A DNA stretch of 64,000 nt, from the NCBI GenBank assembly GCA_031216755.1, contig JARUHG010000001.1:806001-870000 (forward strand). Reading direction: 5' to 3'. Made by a program: the position numbers and the translations under genes. This document shows positions 34,725 through 44,623 of the stretch, one piece after another. This stretch comes from Lysobacter arvi (GTDB taxonomy: Bacteria; Pseudomonadota; Gammaproteobacteria; Xanthomonadales; Xanthomonadaceae). The notes beneath the pieces were generated by a model. The model was not told where the DNA came from and ran no database searches. It was given only the letters and a program-made list of their open reading frames with translations. The first letter of the stretch is position 1, and each line of letters starts with the position of its first letter.

Positions 34725-35912
34725 TTATGCCGCGCCACCTTCCGCGACGCGTTCCGTCGAGAGCACCGCATCCGTGTGCTGCCCGAACACCGGCGCGGCG
34801 AATGGCGCAGGACCGGGCGTGCGACCGAAGCAGATCGGCTCGGCCACGCCGCGATACCGTCCGACCACCGGGTGTTCGATGCTCGTCATGATGTTCTCAG
34901 CCAGCACCTGCGGATGGTCGAACATGTCTTCCACCTTGCGCGCCGCGGCACACGGTACGTCGTCCGCCAGCAGCGCCTCCCACTCGCTCGCGGTGCGCGT
35001 CGCCAGCGCCGCGTGCAACAGCGGCACGATCTCCGCCGCATGCTCCGCGCGCTTGCGCACGGTGTCGTAACGCGGATCGTCCATGAGTGCGTGCATGCCG
35101 GTCTTCTCGCACAGGGCGCGCCAGAACCGCGGCGTGTTGGCCGAAACGTACAGGTGCCCCTCGCGCGCCGGATGAATGCCGGTGACGCCGCCCGAGCGCA
35201 TGTCGCGACCGATGTCGAGCGATTCGCCTTCCACGTAGATCAGCCGCGCCGACTGCATCGTCAAGGCACTGCGCAGCAGCGAGATGCCGACGTACTGGCC
35301 CAGACCGCTGCGTTCGCGTTCGTACAACGCCGACGACACGCCTGCCGCGAGCAGCGCCGCGGCGTAATAGTCCACGACCGAGCCGTAGACGATTTCCGGC
35401 GGACCGCCGCGCTTGCCCTGCAACGCGCAGATGCCGGTCATCGTCTGCAGGACCTGGTCGTAGCCGGCCTTGTCCTTCATCGGACCGTTGTCGCCGTAGC
35501 CGCTCACCGCGCAGTAGATCAGGCGCGGATTGATGGCCGTAAGGCGATCGAAATCGATGCCCAGCCGCCGGGGCACCGACGGGCGGAAGTTGTGCACGAG
35601 CACGTCGGCTTCGCGCACCATGCGCAGCAACGCGTTCAGGCCCTCGGCGCTCTTGAGGTTCAGGGCGATGCCGAGCTTGCTGCGATTGACGCCCATGAAC
35701 GCCCGGCTTTCGGCCTGCAGCGTGGACGGATACTGGCGCAGGTTGTCGCCATCGGGCGGCTCGACCTTGATCACCTGCGCGCCCTGGTCGGCGAGCAGCG
35801 TGCAACCGTAAGGCCCGGCGATGTACGCGCTCAGGTCCAGCACCTTGACGCCGCTGAGCGGGCCGGCACCGCCCTGGCGCCGGATCAGGTCGAAAGGCGA
35901 GGAAGGTTCCAT
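34725..35912 (-). CDS. CaiB/BaiF family type III CoA transferase
   Basis: This 395-residue CoA transferase starts MEPSSPFDLIRRQGGAGPLS. The family motifs KVLDLSAYIAGPYGCTLLAD near 24 and VNRSKLGIALNLKS near 75 are visible. The catalytic Asp is the D in the AGYDQVLQTMTG segment near 148. AGGAG precedes the ATG at 35912. It moves CoA between carboxylic acids; the acid is unknown. It lies 87 bp after the GH127 gene on the same strand. A CitE-like lyase lies at the other end of the locus, so a CoA-thioester cleavage route is possible. Confidence 0.9.
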   Translation of the reverse strand: MEPSSPFDLIRRQGGAGPLSGVKVLDLSAYIAGPYGCTLLADQGAQVIKVEPPDGDNLRQYPSTLQAESRAFMGVNRSKLGIALNLKSAEGLNALLRMVREADVLVHNFRPSVPRRLGIDFDRLTAINPRLIYCAVSGYGDNGPMKDKAGYDQVLQTMTGICALQGKRGGPPEIVYGSVVDYYAAALLAAGVSSALYERERSGLGQYVGISLLRSALTMQSARLIYVEGESLDIGRDMRSGGVTGIHPAREGHLYVSANTPRFWRALCEKTGMHALMDDPRYDTVRKRAEHAAEIVPLLHAALATRTASEWEALLADDVPCAAARKVEDMFDHPQVLAENIMTSIEHPVVGRYRGVAEPICFGRTPGPAPFAAPVFGQHTDAVLSTERVAEGGAA

Positions 35913-35999
35913 GGACCGTTGTACTCCTGCATTGCGCGGACTTTCATGCGTGCAGTCTCTTGCGGCCACACGCATGTCGAACAGCCCGCAAACCTATGT

Positions 36000-37898
36000 T
36001 CAGCTGCCAGAATTTGTTGCGATCGCACCCTGCTCCGGCGCGAGCGACATCCACACCAGTCGCCATGCGCCGTCGACGCGGCCGCCTGCGCGGTAATACG
36101 GAACGAAACGCAGCGGCGCGCGATAGCCCAACTGTACGTCCAGTTCCATTCCCGGCATGTGTTCGGCGGGCACCGTCGCGATCCACTCGCGCTCCGGCGC
36201 ATCCGGAAGACGCACCGTTTCCTCGATCTTGAAGCCGTCGATGAGGCCCGTTGCGTACACCAGCGGCCCGCAGGTGAGGCCTGCGTAATCGAAGCGCAAC
36301 ACCTGCTGCGCGACCGGGCTTCCGTCCGGGGCGCGGAATTCCTGCACGTTGCGCATGCTGCGACGATGCAGCCGCGGCGCCATCGGCAGGTGCAGCACCA
36401 CGGTGTCGCCCGCCTTCCATTCGCGCTCGATGCGCAACCACTGCCCTGCCTCGATCGTGCCGTCGACGCGCACGCCGTTGACCTCCGCGTTGGCATCGGT
36501 TGCCCACTGCGGGATGCGCACGCGCAGGACGAAGCGCGAAGCGCGCTGCGGTTCGACGCCGATCGCGATGCGTCCTTCGAACGGATACGCCGTCGCCTGC
36601 GACAGCGTGACGATGCCGCCATCCGCCAGTTCAACGTGTGCGCGACCCGGACCGAGCAGGTTCACGTACACGCCCTGCCCATCCGAAGCGTAGGCCAGCG
36701 TCGCCAGCTCCTCCCACGCCATCGCGCCGCTGGACTTGCAGCAACGCCAGTACGTCGTGTTCAGGCGCTGCCCGTTCGGAAAGGAGTAGTAGCACCAGTC
36801 CTCACCGTTGGGATCGGCCGCGCCGAGCAGGTCGTTGTACGCGGTGCGTTCGATCTCTTCGGCGAAGCGCGCCTGGCCGGTGATGCGCAGCAGCTCGCCG
36901 TTGAGCTGCAGCCAGGACAGCACCGAACACGTTTCCACATAGCCCTGCGGGCTGAACACATGCGGCGGATTGAACACTTCGCGCGAACGATGCGCGACAC
37001 CGCCCCAGGGTCCCCCGCCGAGGGTGAGGTGATGATCGCGGATGCTGCGCCACAGCGATTCCACCGCCGCCAGGTAGCGCGCGTCGCCGGTGGCACGATG
37101 CAGCTTCGCCAGTCCGACCAGGTTCCAGCAGAGCTGGTACGCCTTGCCGGTCGCGATCTCCGATGCATCGACGCCTTCGAGCGCGCGCCGCAACAGTGCC
37201 AGCGCCGGATGCCGGTCGGCCTGCGCGGCGACGAGTTCGGCCAGCTCGAGGTAATGCGACTGGCCGGTCGCCGCGTACAGCTCGATCGCCGGGTCCATCA
37301 GCACCGTGGCCGACATGCCGAAGTGATTGCCCAGGTCGGTGATGTCGACATCGCTGTCGCGCAGCACGCGCAGGCACAGATCGCCGATGCGTTGCGCGGC
37401 CTGGAGATAGCGCGGCTCGCCGAAGTGGCGCCAGGTTTCCAGCAGACCGAGCACCAGGTAGCTGTGCGTCCAGATGTCCCAGGTGCGCAGCGTCGGCGCG
37501 CCGTCCCACGACACCGGCTTGGGCGGCTGTTTGTGCATGAAGCGGCGTGCCGGTGCGTAGTTGCCCAGATAGCCGTCCTCGTCCTGGCACCGGACGAGGA
37601 AATCCGCCACGCGCCGCAGGCGCTGCGCGAGCACGGCATCGTCGCTGCGCGACACCGCCCTCGCCGTCGCGATCAGCCACTTCCCTGCGTGCTCGCCGTA
37701 CCAGTCGCCCTCGAGGTTGTGCGCCACGCGGTCGGGCTGGAACAGCGCGATCGCCGGGCTGTCCTCGTCGATGATGAAGTGGCTCAGGCGGCCGCGACGG
37801 CTCGCCTCGATCGCCTCGCCGAGCACGCCATCGAGCCGCACCGCGTCGGCCGAGGGCCGCTGCTGCGCGGCACGCGCGCTCATGTCCGTTCCGGCCAT
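36000..37898 (-). CDS. Glycoside hydrolase family 127 (beta-L-arabinofuranosidase-like)
   Basis: This 632-residue enzyme has an alpha/alpha-toroid core. The GH127 active site can be read: a Glu in HRSREVF near 310 (proposed acid/base), then the Glu and Cys in GYVETCSVLS near 325, then the Cys pair in WRCCKSSG near 395. In the family the Glu and three Cys hold zinc, and one Cys of the pair is the nucleophile. No signal peptide, so cytoplasmic. The start at 37898 is chosen because GGAG lies 7 nt upstream and because it begins 4 bp after the stop of the fusion gene. The sugar released may be L-arabinose, not proven. Confidence 0.9.
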   Translation of the reverse strand: MAGTDMSARAAQQRPSADAVRLDGVLGEAIEASRRGRLSHFIIDEDSPAIALFQPDRVAHNLEGDWYGEHAGKWLIATARAVSRSDDAVLAQRLRRVADFLVRCQDEDGYLGNYAPARRFMHKQPPKPVSWDGAPTLRTWDIWTHSYLVLGLLETWRHFGEPRYLQAAQRIGDLCLRVLRDSDVDITDLGNHFGMSATVLMDPAIELYAATGQSHYLELAELVAAQADRHPALALLRRALEGVDASEIATGKAYQLCWNLVGLAKLHRATGDARYLAAVESLWRSIRDHHLTLGGGPWGGVAHRSREVFNPPHVFSPQGYVETCSVLSWLQLNGELLRITGQARFAEEIERTAYNDLLGAADPNGEDWCYYSFPNGQRLNTTYWRCCKSSGAMAWEELATLAYASDGQGVYVNLLGPGRAHVELADGGIVTLSQATAYPFEGRIAIGVEPQRASRFVLRVRIPQWATDANAEVNGVRVDGTIEAGQWLRIEREWKAGDTVVLHLPMAPRLHRRSMRNVQEFRAPDGSPVAQQVLRFDYAGLTCGPLVYATGLIDGFKIEETVRLPDAPEREWIATVPAEHMPGMELDVQLGYRAPLRFVPYYRAGGRVDGAWRLVWMSLAPEQGAIATNSGS

Positions 37899-37902
37899 CG
37901 CG

Positions 37903-40080
37903 TCACTCCGCATCGACGACGCAACGGAAACCGACCATGCCGGAGCGGTCCTTCGACGGCGCCATCAGCAGGTACTTGCCGTGCTGGTCCAGGCGATAGG
38001 CCTGCGGGAAATACCAGTGCGAGGTCTGCGGCTGGTAGGCGCTGCCGCCGCGCAGGATCGCCGCACGCGTGTGTTCGTCGGCGAACTCGTCGGTCCACTG
38101 CCACACGTTGCCGACCAGGTCCATCACGCCGAACGGACTTGCACCCTGCGGATGCGCGTCCACATCGGCGGGCGGTTTCAGGCGACGCTCGCGATTGACG
38201 GGCGGCACGGCGTCGGCGCGCCAGTCGTTGCCCCACGGATACAGCCGCCCGTCGGTGCCCTGCGCGGCGTACTGCCATTCCCACTCGTGCGGAAGCCGCT
38301 TGCCGGCCCACGCGGCGTAGGCGCGTGCGTCCTCCAGCGCGACCCACGTCACCGGCTTGTTTTCCCAGCCCGCGCGCGGTGCGCCGTCCCGCCAGTCCCG
38401 CAGGAAGTTGTGCGCGTCGCGCGGCGCATACCCGCTTTCCTCGATGAAACGCTTGAACTGCGTGTTCGTCACCGGATGACGGTCGATGTGGAACGCCTTC
38501 ATCGCCATGCGGCGACGATGATTGCGCCGCGCACTCGGCTCCCACGGATACTGCACGTCCAGGCCTTCCCAGGTCTGGCCTTCGATCTCGACGCCGCCCA
38601 CGGCGAATACGAACTCGCCCGCCGGGATCGTCACCATGCCGTCGGGCGCACTGGTCTGCGGCGTCGTGCGCGCGATCTCGGTCATCGTCTGCGGAATCGA
38701 CGTCCACCGCGACGAGAGCGACGCCAGCGGTGCGCGGGCATAGTTGGCCATCAGCGCCAGGAACGCCTCGACGCCTTCGCTCGCGCCCGCGCCCTCGCAG
38801 GCGAGCAGCGCACCGAAGCCCTTGCCTTCCAGCGTCATCTCGACGATGGCCGAGCCGTCCACCACGCGCGGACGCAACTCGACGCCGTTCCACAGGTCGA
38901 AATAGCGCACGCCCTCGCGATGCGGCACGCAAAGCTGTTCGCCTTCGACGACGTATTCGTGACGGTTCACCATCGTCCACAACACGCGGCCCTCACCGGG
39001 GAACCGGCTCGCGAACACGCCCGCCTGCAACGTCGGGAAGTACGGCGTCCACTCGGCGCTCACCATCAGCGGCGCGAACGCGCGGTAGATCGTGCTGATG
39101 CGCCGCAGCGACTCGGCGTCGCGCGGCGTGAACTGGTTCCAGATGCCCCAGATGTTCTCCCACGCGTTGTAGCCGACGCCGTTGAAGAAGCAGTACTGCA
39201 GGTCGTGGTTGCGGTCGCGGCCCCAGCGGTTCTCGTAGTTGATCATGTGGCGCGGTTCGAGCCACTTGAACTTTGCCACGGGCGGCACGACGTCGTTGGG
39301 CGCCTTCTTGCCCCAGCTCTGCACGTTCCAGATCAGGTGTTCCTCGGCGCTGATCGTGGACTCGGGCTGCACGACCACCGGCTGGCCCAGCGCGTCGCAG
39401 GCATCGAAAAAGGCGCGCGGCACGCCGTTGTAGGTGTCGCCGTTGATGCCGTCCGCGCCGACCTCCTTCACCAGCCGCGCGATCGCCTTCCAGTCCGCTT
39501 CGCCCTGATCGCGCGTGCCGTTGTCCCACGGCATCGTCGGCAGGAACACGCGCACGCCGCGCCGGTGGAAATCCGCGACGGCCGACCGCAGGCCTTCGAT
39601 GCCGCCCGGCAGGTCCGCGGCCATGTCGAACTGGTTGCGGTCGTCGATGCCGATGTTGGGATAGACGTACCAGATCAGCACGCTGTCGAGCCCGCCGTAG
39701 CGCTGCTCCACGTCGTCCAGGTAACGATCGACCGTGTAGCGCCCCTGCTCCGGATCGTAGAAGTAGCGGTCCTCCACCATCATCTGCGCGTGCACGAAAT
39801 TGCGCTGCGCCCACTGCAATTCGGGACGACGGTAGTTCGCATCGTCGAATCCGATGCGCGTGAGGTGCTCGCGTCGCCAGTCGCGCAGTTCGGAAATCCA
39901 GTCCTCCGACGTCGCGTTGACGTCGATCTTCCAGTGGCCGATCTCCGCGAACGGCCACCCCGGCGCCTTGCCCGGCGTGGGCAGGTAACGCTGCGTGGTG
40001 ACGTGGGAGAACTTGTACTCGGTCCTGGGCACGTGGCGCGGGGGCTGTTCGTCCTGCGGCAGATCGTCTTGTCGGCTCAT
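37903..40080 (-). CDS. Glycosidase-like TIM barrel fused to SUMF1/EgtB-type domain
   Basis: This 725-residue protein joins two domains. Residues 1 to about 480 look like a TIM-barrel glycoside hydrolase: LIWYVYPNIGIDDRNQFDM near 135, KEVGADGINGDTYNGVP near 200 (possible nucleophile Asp) and PVVVQPESTIS near 230 (possible acid Glu). Residues about 490-725 are a SUMF1 (formylglycine-enzyme-like) domain: MVTIPAGEFVFAVGG, FHIDRHPVTNTQFKRFI, GKRLPHEWEWQYAAQ, YPWGNDW and GNVWQWTDEF. The two active-site Cys of formylglycine enzyme are missing at RGGSAYQPQTSHW, so it cannot do that reaction. Neighbours GH127 and a PfkB kinase fit a sugar pathway. Confidence 0.85.
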   Translation of the reverse strand: MSRQDDLPQDEQPPRHVPRTEYKFSHVTTQRYLPTPGKAPGWPFAEIGHWKIDVNATSEDWISELRDWRREHLTRIGFDDANYRRPELQWAQRNFVHAQMMVEDRYFYDPEQGRYTVDRYLDDVEQRYGGLDSVLIWYVYPNIGIDDRNQFDMAADLPGGIEGLRSAVADFHRRGVRVFLPTMPWDNGTRDQGEADWKAIARLVKEVGADGINGDTYNGVPRAFFDACDALGQPVVVQPESTISAEEHLIWNVQSWGKKAPNDVVPPVAKFKWLEPRHMINYENRWGRDRNHDLQYCFFNGVGYNAWENIWGIWNQFTPRDAESLRRISTIYRAFAPLMVSAEWTPYFPTLQAGVFASRFPGEGRVLWTMVNRHEYVVEGEQLCVPHREGVRYFDLWNGVELRPRVVDGSAIVEMTLEGKGFGALLACEGAGASEGVEAFLALMANYARAPLASLSSRWTSIPQTMTEIARTTPQTSAPDGMVTIPAGEFVFAVGGVEIEGQTWEGLDVQYPWEPSARRNHRRRMAMKAFHIDRHPVTNTQFKRFIEESGYAPRDAHNFLRDWRDGAPRAGWENKPVTWVALEDARAYAAWAGKRLPHEWEWQYAAQGTDGRLYPWGNDWRADAVPPVNRERRLKPPADVDAHPQGASPFGVMDLVGNVWQWTDEFADEHTRAAILRGGSAYQPQTSHWYFPQAYRLDQHGKYLLMAPSKDRSGMVGFRCVVDAE

Positions 40081-40099
40081 CGTGGGGGAGTCGTGGAAG

Positions 40100-41059
40100 T
40101 CAGTAGGAAGCTGCGGCCACGCCGCAATGCGCGGCGAGCGCATCGCGATCGGCGGCGAGGTGTTCTTTCGTTGCGGCAAGCAGGGCGACGACTTCGTCGC
40201 GCGTGGGCACGCTCGACTGCGCGCCGGCACGCGTGCACGCCAGCGCGGACGCGGCGCAGGCATAGCGCAGGGCCACGTCCAGGGCATCGCCGGCACTCAG
40301 CCGCGCGACGAGCGCGCCGCAGAACGTGTCGCCGGCTGCCGTGGTGTCGACCGCCTTCACGCGGAACGCCGGCTGCAGGTGCGTCGCGTCGCCGCTGCGC
40401 GCGATGCACCCGCGCGCGCCGAGCGTCACGACGACGTCGTTCACGCCCGCGCGTTCGAGTCCTTGCGCGATGTCGTCCGTCCCGGCCAGCATCGCGAGTT
40501 CGCCCTCGTTGACGACCAGCAGGTCCACCCGCGACAGCAGCGAGGCAGGCAGGCGCCGTGCGGGAGCGGCGTTGAGGACGACGCGCACGCCGGCGTCGCG
40601 CGCCGCGCGAGCGTAGGCCTCGACGGATTCCAGCGGCGTTTCCAGTTGCAGCAGCAGATGCGTCGCCGCGCCCAGCGGGGGAAGGTGGTGCGGCGCGAGC
40701 GTGTCGTTGGCACCGGGCGCGACCGTGATCGCATTCTCCGCCTCGTCGCTCACGCAGATGAACGCGGTACCGGTCGCGGTGCCGGCGGCGCGCACGATGT
40801 GCAACTGCACGTCGGCATCGCGCAACGACGATTCCAGCGTCGCGCCGAACGCATCGTCGCCGAGCGCCACCAGCATGTGGGTCGACGCGCCGCCGGCGCG
40901 CGCGCAGGCGAGCGCCTGGTTGGCGCCCTTCCCGCCCGGATGCAGTTCGAGCCCGCGTCCGAGCACCGTTTCGCCCGGCGCCGGCACGTGCGGTGCGCGC
41001 GCGACGAAATCGAGGTTCGCCGAACCGGCGACGAAAACATGGCCCTGCGCCGGCTTCAT
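40100..41059 (-). CDS. PfkB family carbohydrate kinase (ribokinase-like)
   Basis: This 319-residue kinase has the N-terminal signature LELHPGGKGANQALACARAG near 38 and the C-terminal signature DTTAAGDTFCGALV near 245, with the catalytic Asp. HVFVAGSANLDFVARAPH at residue 7 is ribokinase-like. The start at 41059 overlaps the stop of the serine hydrolase (ATGA). Substrate might be ribose or another furanose released by the two glycosidases next to it; not proven. Confidence 0.9.
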   Translation of the reverse strand: MKPAQGHVFVAGSANLDFVARAPHVPAPGETVLGRGLELHPGGKGANQALACARAGGASTHMLVALGDDAFGATLESSLRDADVQLHIVRAAGTATGTAFICVSDEAENAITVAPGANDTLAPHHLPPLGAATHLLLQLETPLESVEAYARAARDAGVRVVLNAAPARRLPASLLSRVDLLVVNEGELAMLAGTDDIAQGLERAGVNDVVVTLGARGCIARSGDATHLQPAFRVKAVDTTAAGDTFCGALVARLSAGDALDVALRYACAASALACTRAGAQSSVPTRDEVVALLAATKEHLAADRDALAAHCGVAAASY

Positions 41060-42369
41060 GGCACCGCCTGGTAAACGAGGTTGAAGAAGGGCACCGACAG
41101 GCGCGGCAGGTCGCCGGGACTGTCGTCGGGAAGATGCTGGCACAGCAGCAGGGCGACGAGGCGTTCGCTGCGGTCGACCGTGAAGTACGTGGAGGCCGCG
41201 CCGCTCCAGCCGAACTGGCCGACGCTGCCCAGGCGCCCGCGGCGCGCCACGTCGGTGACGACGTAACCGCCCAGGCCGAAGCCTTCGCCCGCCGTTGGCC
41301 CGACGATCGCCGGATCGAAGGTCGCCAGCTGGTCGCGCATCATCATCTCCACCGTCTTGCGCGACAGGAGTTGCGTGCCGCCTGCACGGCCGTCGTCGGC
41401 GAGCATCTGCGCGAAGCGAAGGTAGTCGCGCACCGTGGAATACAGGCCGCCAGCGCCGCTGTCGTACCCGCGCAGGCGTTCGCCGGGAATGCGTGCGTGA
41501 TCCGCATCGGCCCGGGTGAGGCGTCCGTTCGCGTCGCGCGCGGTGATGTCGACGACGCGACCTCGCTGTTCGTGGGGCACGTCGAATCCGGTGTCGTGCA
41601 TGCGCAGCGGCGTGAAGATGCGCTGTTGCAGGAAATCGCCGAAACGCCGGCCACTCACCACCTCGACCACGCGCGCCAGTACTTCGGTATTGACGCCGTC
41701 ATAGCGGAACCGCGTGCCCGGTTCGTCGGCCAACGGCGCGCGTGCGACACGTCGCGCGAACTCGGCAAGCGTGGGCGAATCGGCAAGGTGCTGGCGTTCC
41801 AGCAGTGCGACCGCCGCCTCGTGGCCGCCGGTGGCGAAGCCCGCGGTGTGCGTGAGCAGATGGCGGATCGTGATCGGCCGTTCGGTCGGCGCCGATGTCG
41901 GCGCATCCGCGGTGCCGCCGGTGAAGCGCTGGACCGCGGCGAACTCGGGCAGATGGCGCGAAACCGGATCGTCCAGCCCCAGCCTGCCCTCTTCCACCAG
42001 CATCAATGCCGCCACCGACGTGATCGGCTTGGTCATCGAGTACACGCGGAAGATTGCGTCGCTCCGCATCGGCCGAGTGCGGGCGACATTGGCGTGACCG
42101 GCCGCGCGTTCGTACACGATGCGGCCATCGCGCGCGATCAGCGCCACCGCGCCGGTATAACCGCCGGGGCCCGTGGCGCGTTCGAGGAACGCGTCGATGC
42201 GTTGCAGGCGCTGCGGCTCCCATGCAGGATCGGCCGCCATCGCGGGCGCGGCGGCGATCCATGCGGCGAGCACCATCGCGAACCGCGCCCGCCAGGCGTG
42301 CGGCGCGGCGGTGCGGTGCGATGCGGCGCGGCTCCAGGGGAGCCGCCCGTGATCAGAACGTGACTTCAT
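41056..42369 (-). CDS. Serine hydrolase (class C beta-lactamase/esterase fold), exported
   Basis: This 437-residue protein has an N-terminal Arg-rich region and hydrophobic signal (RFAMVLAAWIAAAPAMA). The SxxK motif lies in RVYSMTKPITSVAALMLVEE near residue 105 and a Tyr in RYDGVNTEVLARVVE near 215. Such enzymes hydrolyse esters or peptides. The frame starts 17 bp inside the TonB-receptor gene; an internal ATG at 42276 also gives a signal peptide, so the start is uncertain. In the context of a TonB receptor and glycosidases it could remove acyl groups from an imported glycan. Confidence 0.87.
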   Translation of the reverse strand: MKSRSDHGRLPWSRAASHRTAAPHAWRARFAMVLAAWIAAAPAMAADPAWEPQRLQRIDAFLERATGPGGYTGAVALIARDGRIVYERAAGHANVARTRPMRSDAIFRVYSMTKPITSVAALMLVEEGRLGLDDPVSRHLPEFAAVQRFTGGTADAPTSAPTERPITIRHLLTHTAGFATGGHEAAVALLERQHLADSPTLAEFARRVARAPLADEPGTRFRYDGVNTEVLARVVEVVSGRRFGDFLQQRIFTPLRMHDTGFDVPHEQRGRVVDITARDANGRLTRADADHARIPGERLRGYDSGAGGLYSTVRDYLRFAQMLADDGRAGGTQLLSRKTVEMMMRDQLATFDPAIVGPTAGEGFGLGGYVVTDVARRGRLGSVGQFGWSGAASTYFTVDRSERLVALLLCQHLPDDSPGDLPRLSVPFFNLVYQAVP

Positions 42370-44623
42370 ACGTCAGCGAGGTCATGCGTCCGCGACCGGC
42401 CCAGTAGTTGCGGAAGCCCGGCACCTGCGACCAGCTCAGGATGTACTGCTTGTCGGTCAGGTTCTCGATGCCCAGCGAGATGCGCCCGCGACGCGGCAAC
42501 GTGTAGCTGGCCGTCAGGTCGAACAGCGTGTAGCCGTCGGTGCTCTCCTCGTAGTCGAAGGTCGCACCGTCGTAGTCGCGCACGTCGCTGCCGCTGAGGT
42601 CGCGCGACAGCAGCGTCGTGGAGCCCAGCACGAACTCCGCCTGCGGAATCGGCTTGTAGCGCAGCGTCAGGGCGATCTTGTCGGGGTTCACGTCCAGCGC
42701 GCCCATCGGCTTGTTGAGGCCGCCCGCGCCGAACCGGCCGGCCGGATCCTCGCTCCAGAACGCCGTCTTGCCGCGGATGCGGGAGTAGACGCCGTTGATC
42801 TTCCACTGCTCGGTGAAGGTCCAGTCGCCGCTCATCTCGAAGCCCTTGATCCGCGTCGGCGCACGGAACAGGACGTAGTCGTTGGTGGCCGGGTCGATCG
42901 CGAAGGACGTGCCGTAGTCGGATTCGGACACGTAGTACGACGCACCGAACGAGGCACGGTCGCCCACCCAGTTCACGCCGATTTCGTTGTTCTCGACGAT
43001 GACCGGTTGCAGGTCGAAGATGTCGGCGACCGAGACCGCCGGATCGCCCGGGCAGCCGTCGGGCTTGGTGTCGGACGGATCGTTCGGGCAGGAGATGTTG
43101 CGCAGCGGAATGCCGACGTTGGGCAGGCCGAACCCTTCGCCGTAGGCGGCGAACGCCGACCAGCCGCCGCCGATGCGCCAGATCGCGCCGAGATTGGTGA
43201 GGTTCTCGGTGTACTTCAGCGTGCCGCCATTGACGAAGCGGCGATCGCGGAACCACGTGGTCGTGTAGTCGTTGACTTCAAGTTCGCCGTCCTCGTGGCG
43301 GATGCCGCCGCTGATGGTGAATGCACCGATGTCGTAGCTCAGCTGCATGTACGGCGCGATGCTGGTGTACTCCATCGGCGGCACCCACAGGCGGTCGGTC
43401 AGCGCCAGGCGCTGGTCGGCCTTGTCGCGGACCCAGTCCACGCCCGTGCGCAGCTCGAGTCCCTCGACGTTGAACAGCATCGGGCGCGCCCACGCCAGGC
43501 GCAGGCCCTTCTTGTCGGAGTTGATTTCCGACTGGTCCCAGATGGTGCCGTCGGGGCCGTTCGGCGGGATCAGCGGATCCTGGCGATCCTCGCCGTTCTC
43601 CGGCGGATAGCGCATCGCCTGGTCCGCCCAGTACGCGTTCGCGCTGAAGGTGCCCTCGAGGAAATCGCCGTCGGTGTAGATGACGTTGATCTGCTCGAAA
43701 TCGTTGAACTCGGCCTTGCTGCCGAAGATGTGGCCCTTCTCCGACGTGTTGGGCACCGGGTTCGGGCAATCGACCGGATCGAACCGGCAGCCGTCGACCT
43801 GGATGTAGTCGCCATTGCCCTCGATCTTGAAGTGGCTGTACGAGGCCTGCAGGCGCTTCTCGCCGGTCTCGCCGAAGTTCACGCCGCCCTTCAGGAAGAT
43901 GTTCTCGGAGGTGGAGTCGTTGACCGAGCCGCTGGTGTTCATGCCCAGGCGGCGCCCGTCGCCGTCGTACGCCATGCCGCGCTCGACCCGCGAGACGCCG
44001 ACCACCATGTCGTAGTTGTCGACCTTGCGCAGGAAGTTCAGGCCGAGCTTCCAGCCTTCGCTGTCGTCCTTGAATTGCGTCGAGTAGCGCGAGATGAAGC
44101 GGAACTCGTTGCCTTCCTTCGTCGGCGTGGTCGACAGGTAGTTGATGATGCCGCCCGCCGCGCCGATGCCTTCCGATGCCGACGGACCGTTGATCACTTC
44201 CACGCGATCGACGATGCCCATGTCGGTGAACGTGGCGTTTCGGCTGCCGTCGCGCAGCGGCGAACCCTGCGGCACGCCGTCGAACAGGCGCAGCGCGACC
44301 CGGCCGCGCAGCGTCTCGCCGCTGTTGCTCATCGCCTGCGAGGACTCCGCATAACCCGGCACCGTACGGGCGAGCACGGCGGTGGCGTCTTCCGTGATCA
44401 GCAGCGTGTTCTTGATTTCTTCCTTCGACACGAGCGTGATCGCGCCCGGGATCTTGTCCACCGCCTTGGGCGTGCGCACGCCGGTGACGACGACGTTGTC
44501 CAGGTTGGTGGCTTCCTGCTCGCTCGTGCTTTGGCTTTCGTCGGCGCCTTGCGTCTGCGCACTGGCCGGATAGGCGGACGCGAGCAGCACGCACGTGATC
44601 GCTGCGGTCAACGGTTTGATCAT
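42353..44623 (-). CDS. TonB-dependent outer-membrane receptor
   Basis: This 756-residue receptor has a signal peptide (MIKPLTAAITCVLLASAYPASA) and a likely TonB box NLDNVVVTGVRTP near residue 40. The plug has the pattern DIT...VLARTVPGYAE near 75 and VEVINGPSASEGIGAAGGII near 145. A barrel ends with TSLTYEVTF, the C-terminal aromatic being normal for outer-membrane insertion. Unlike the receptor at 18-22 kb it lacks an STN domain, so it does not signal through FecR. It is probably the entry port for the substrate of the downstream enzymes. Upstream is a 266-bp gap. Confidence 0.92.
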   Translation of the reverse strand: MIKPLTAAITCVLLASAYPASAQTQGADESQSTSEQEATNLDNVVVTGVRTPKAVDKIPGAITLVSKEEIKNTLLITEDATAVLARTVPGYAESSQAMSNSGETLRGRVALRLFDGVPQGSPLRDGSRNATFTDMGIVDRVEVINGPSASEGIGAAGGIINYLSTTPTKEGNEFRFISRYSTQFKDDSEGWKLGLNFLRKVDNYDMVVGVSRVERGMAYDGDGRRLGMNTSGSVNDSTSENIFLKGGVNFGETGEKRLQASYSHFKIEGNGDYIQVDGCRFDPVDCPNPVPNTSEKGHIFGSKAEFNDFEQINVIYTDGDFLEGTFSANAYWADQAMRYPPENGEDRQDPLIPPNGPDGTIWDQSEINSDKKGLRLAWARPMLFNVEGLELRTGVDWVRDKADQRLALTDRLWVPPMEYTSIAPYMQLSYDIGAFTISGGIRHEDGELEVNDYTTTWFRDRRFVNGGTLKYTENLTNLGAIWRIGGGWSAFAAYGEGFGLPNVGIPLRNISCPNDPSDTKPDGCPGDPAVSVADIFDLQPVIVENNEIGVNWVGDRASFGASYYVSESDYGTSFAIDPATNDYVLFRAPTRIKGFEMSGDWTFTEQWKINGVYSRIRGKTAFWSEDPAGRFGAGGLNKPMGALDVNPDKIALTLRYKPIPQAEFVLGSTTLLSRDLSGSDVRDYDGATFDYEESTDGYTLFDLTASYTLPRRGRISLGIENLTDKQYILSWSQVPGFRNYWAGRGRMTSLTYEVTF

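Noticed and set aside
37903-40080. Formylglycine-generating enzyme function for the SUMF1-like domain
   Set aside because: Both active-site Cys are replaced in the RGGS segment, and no sulfatase gene is present in the window.
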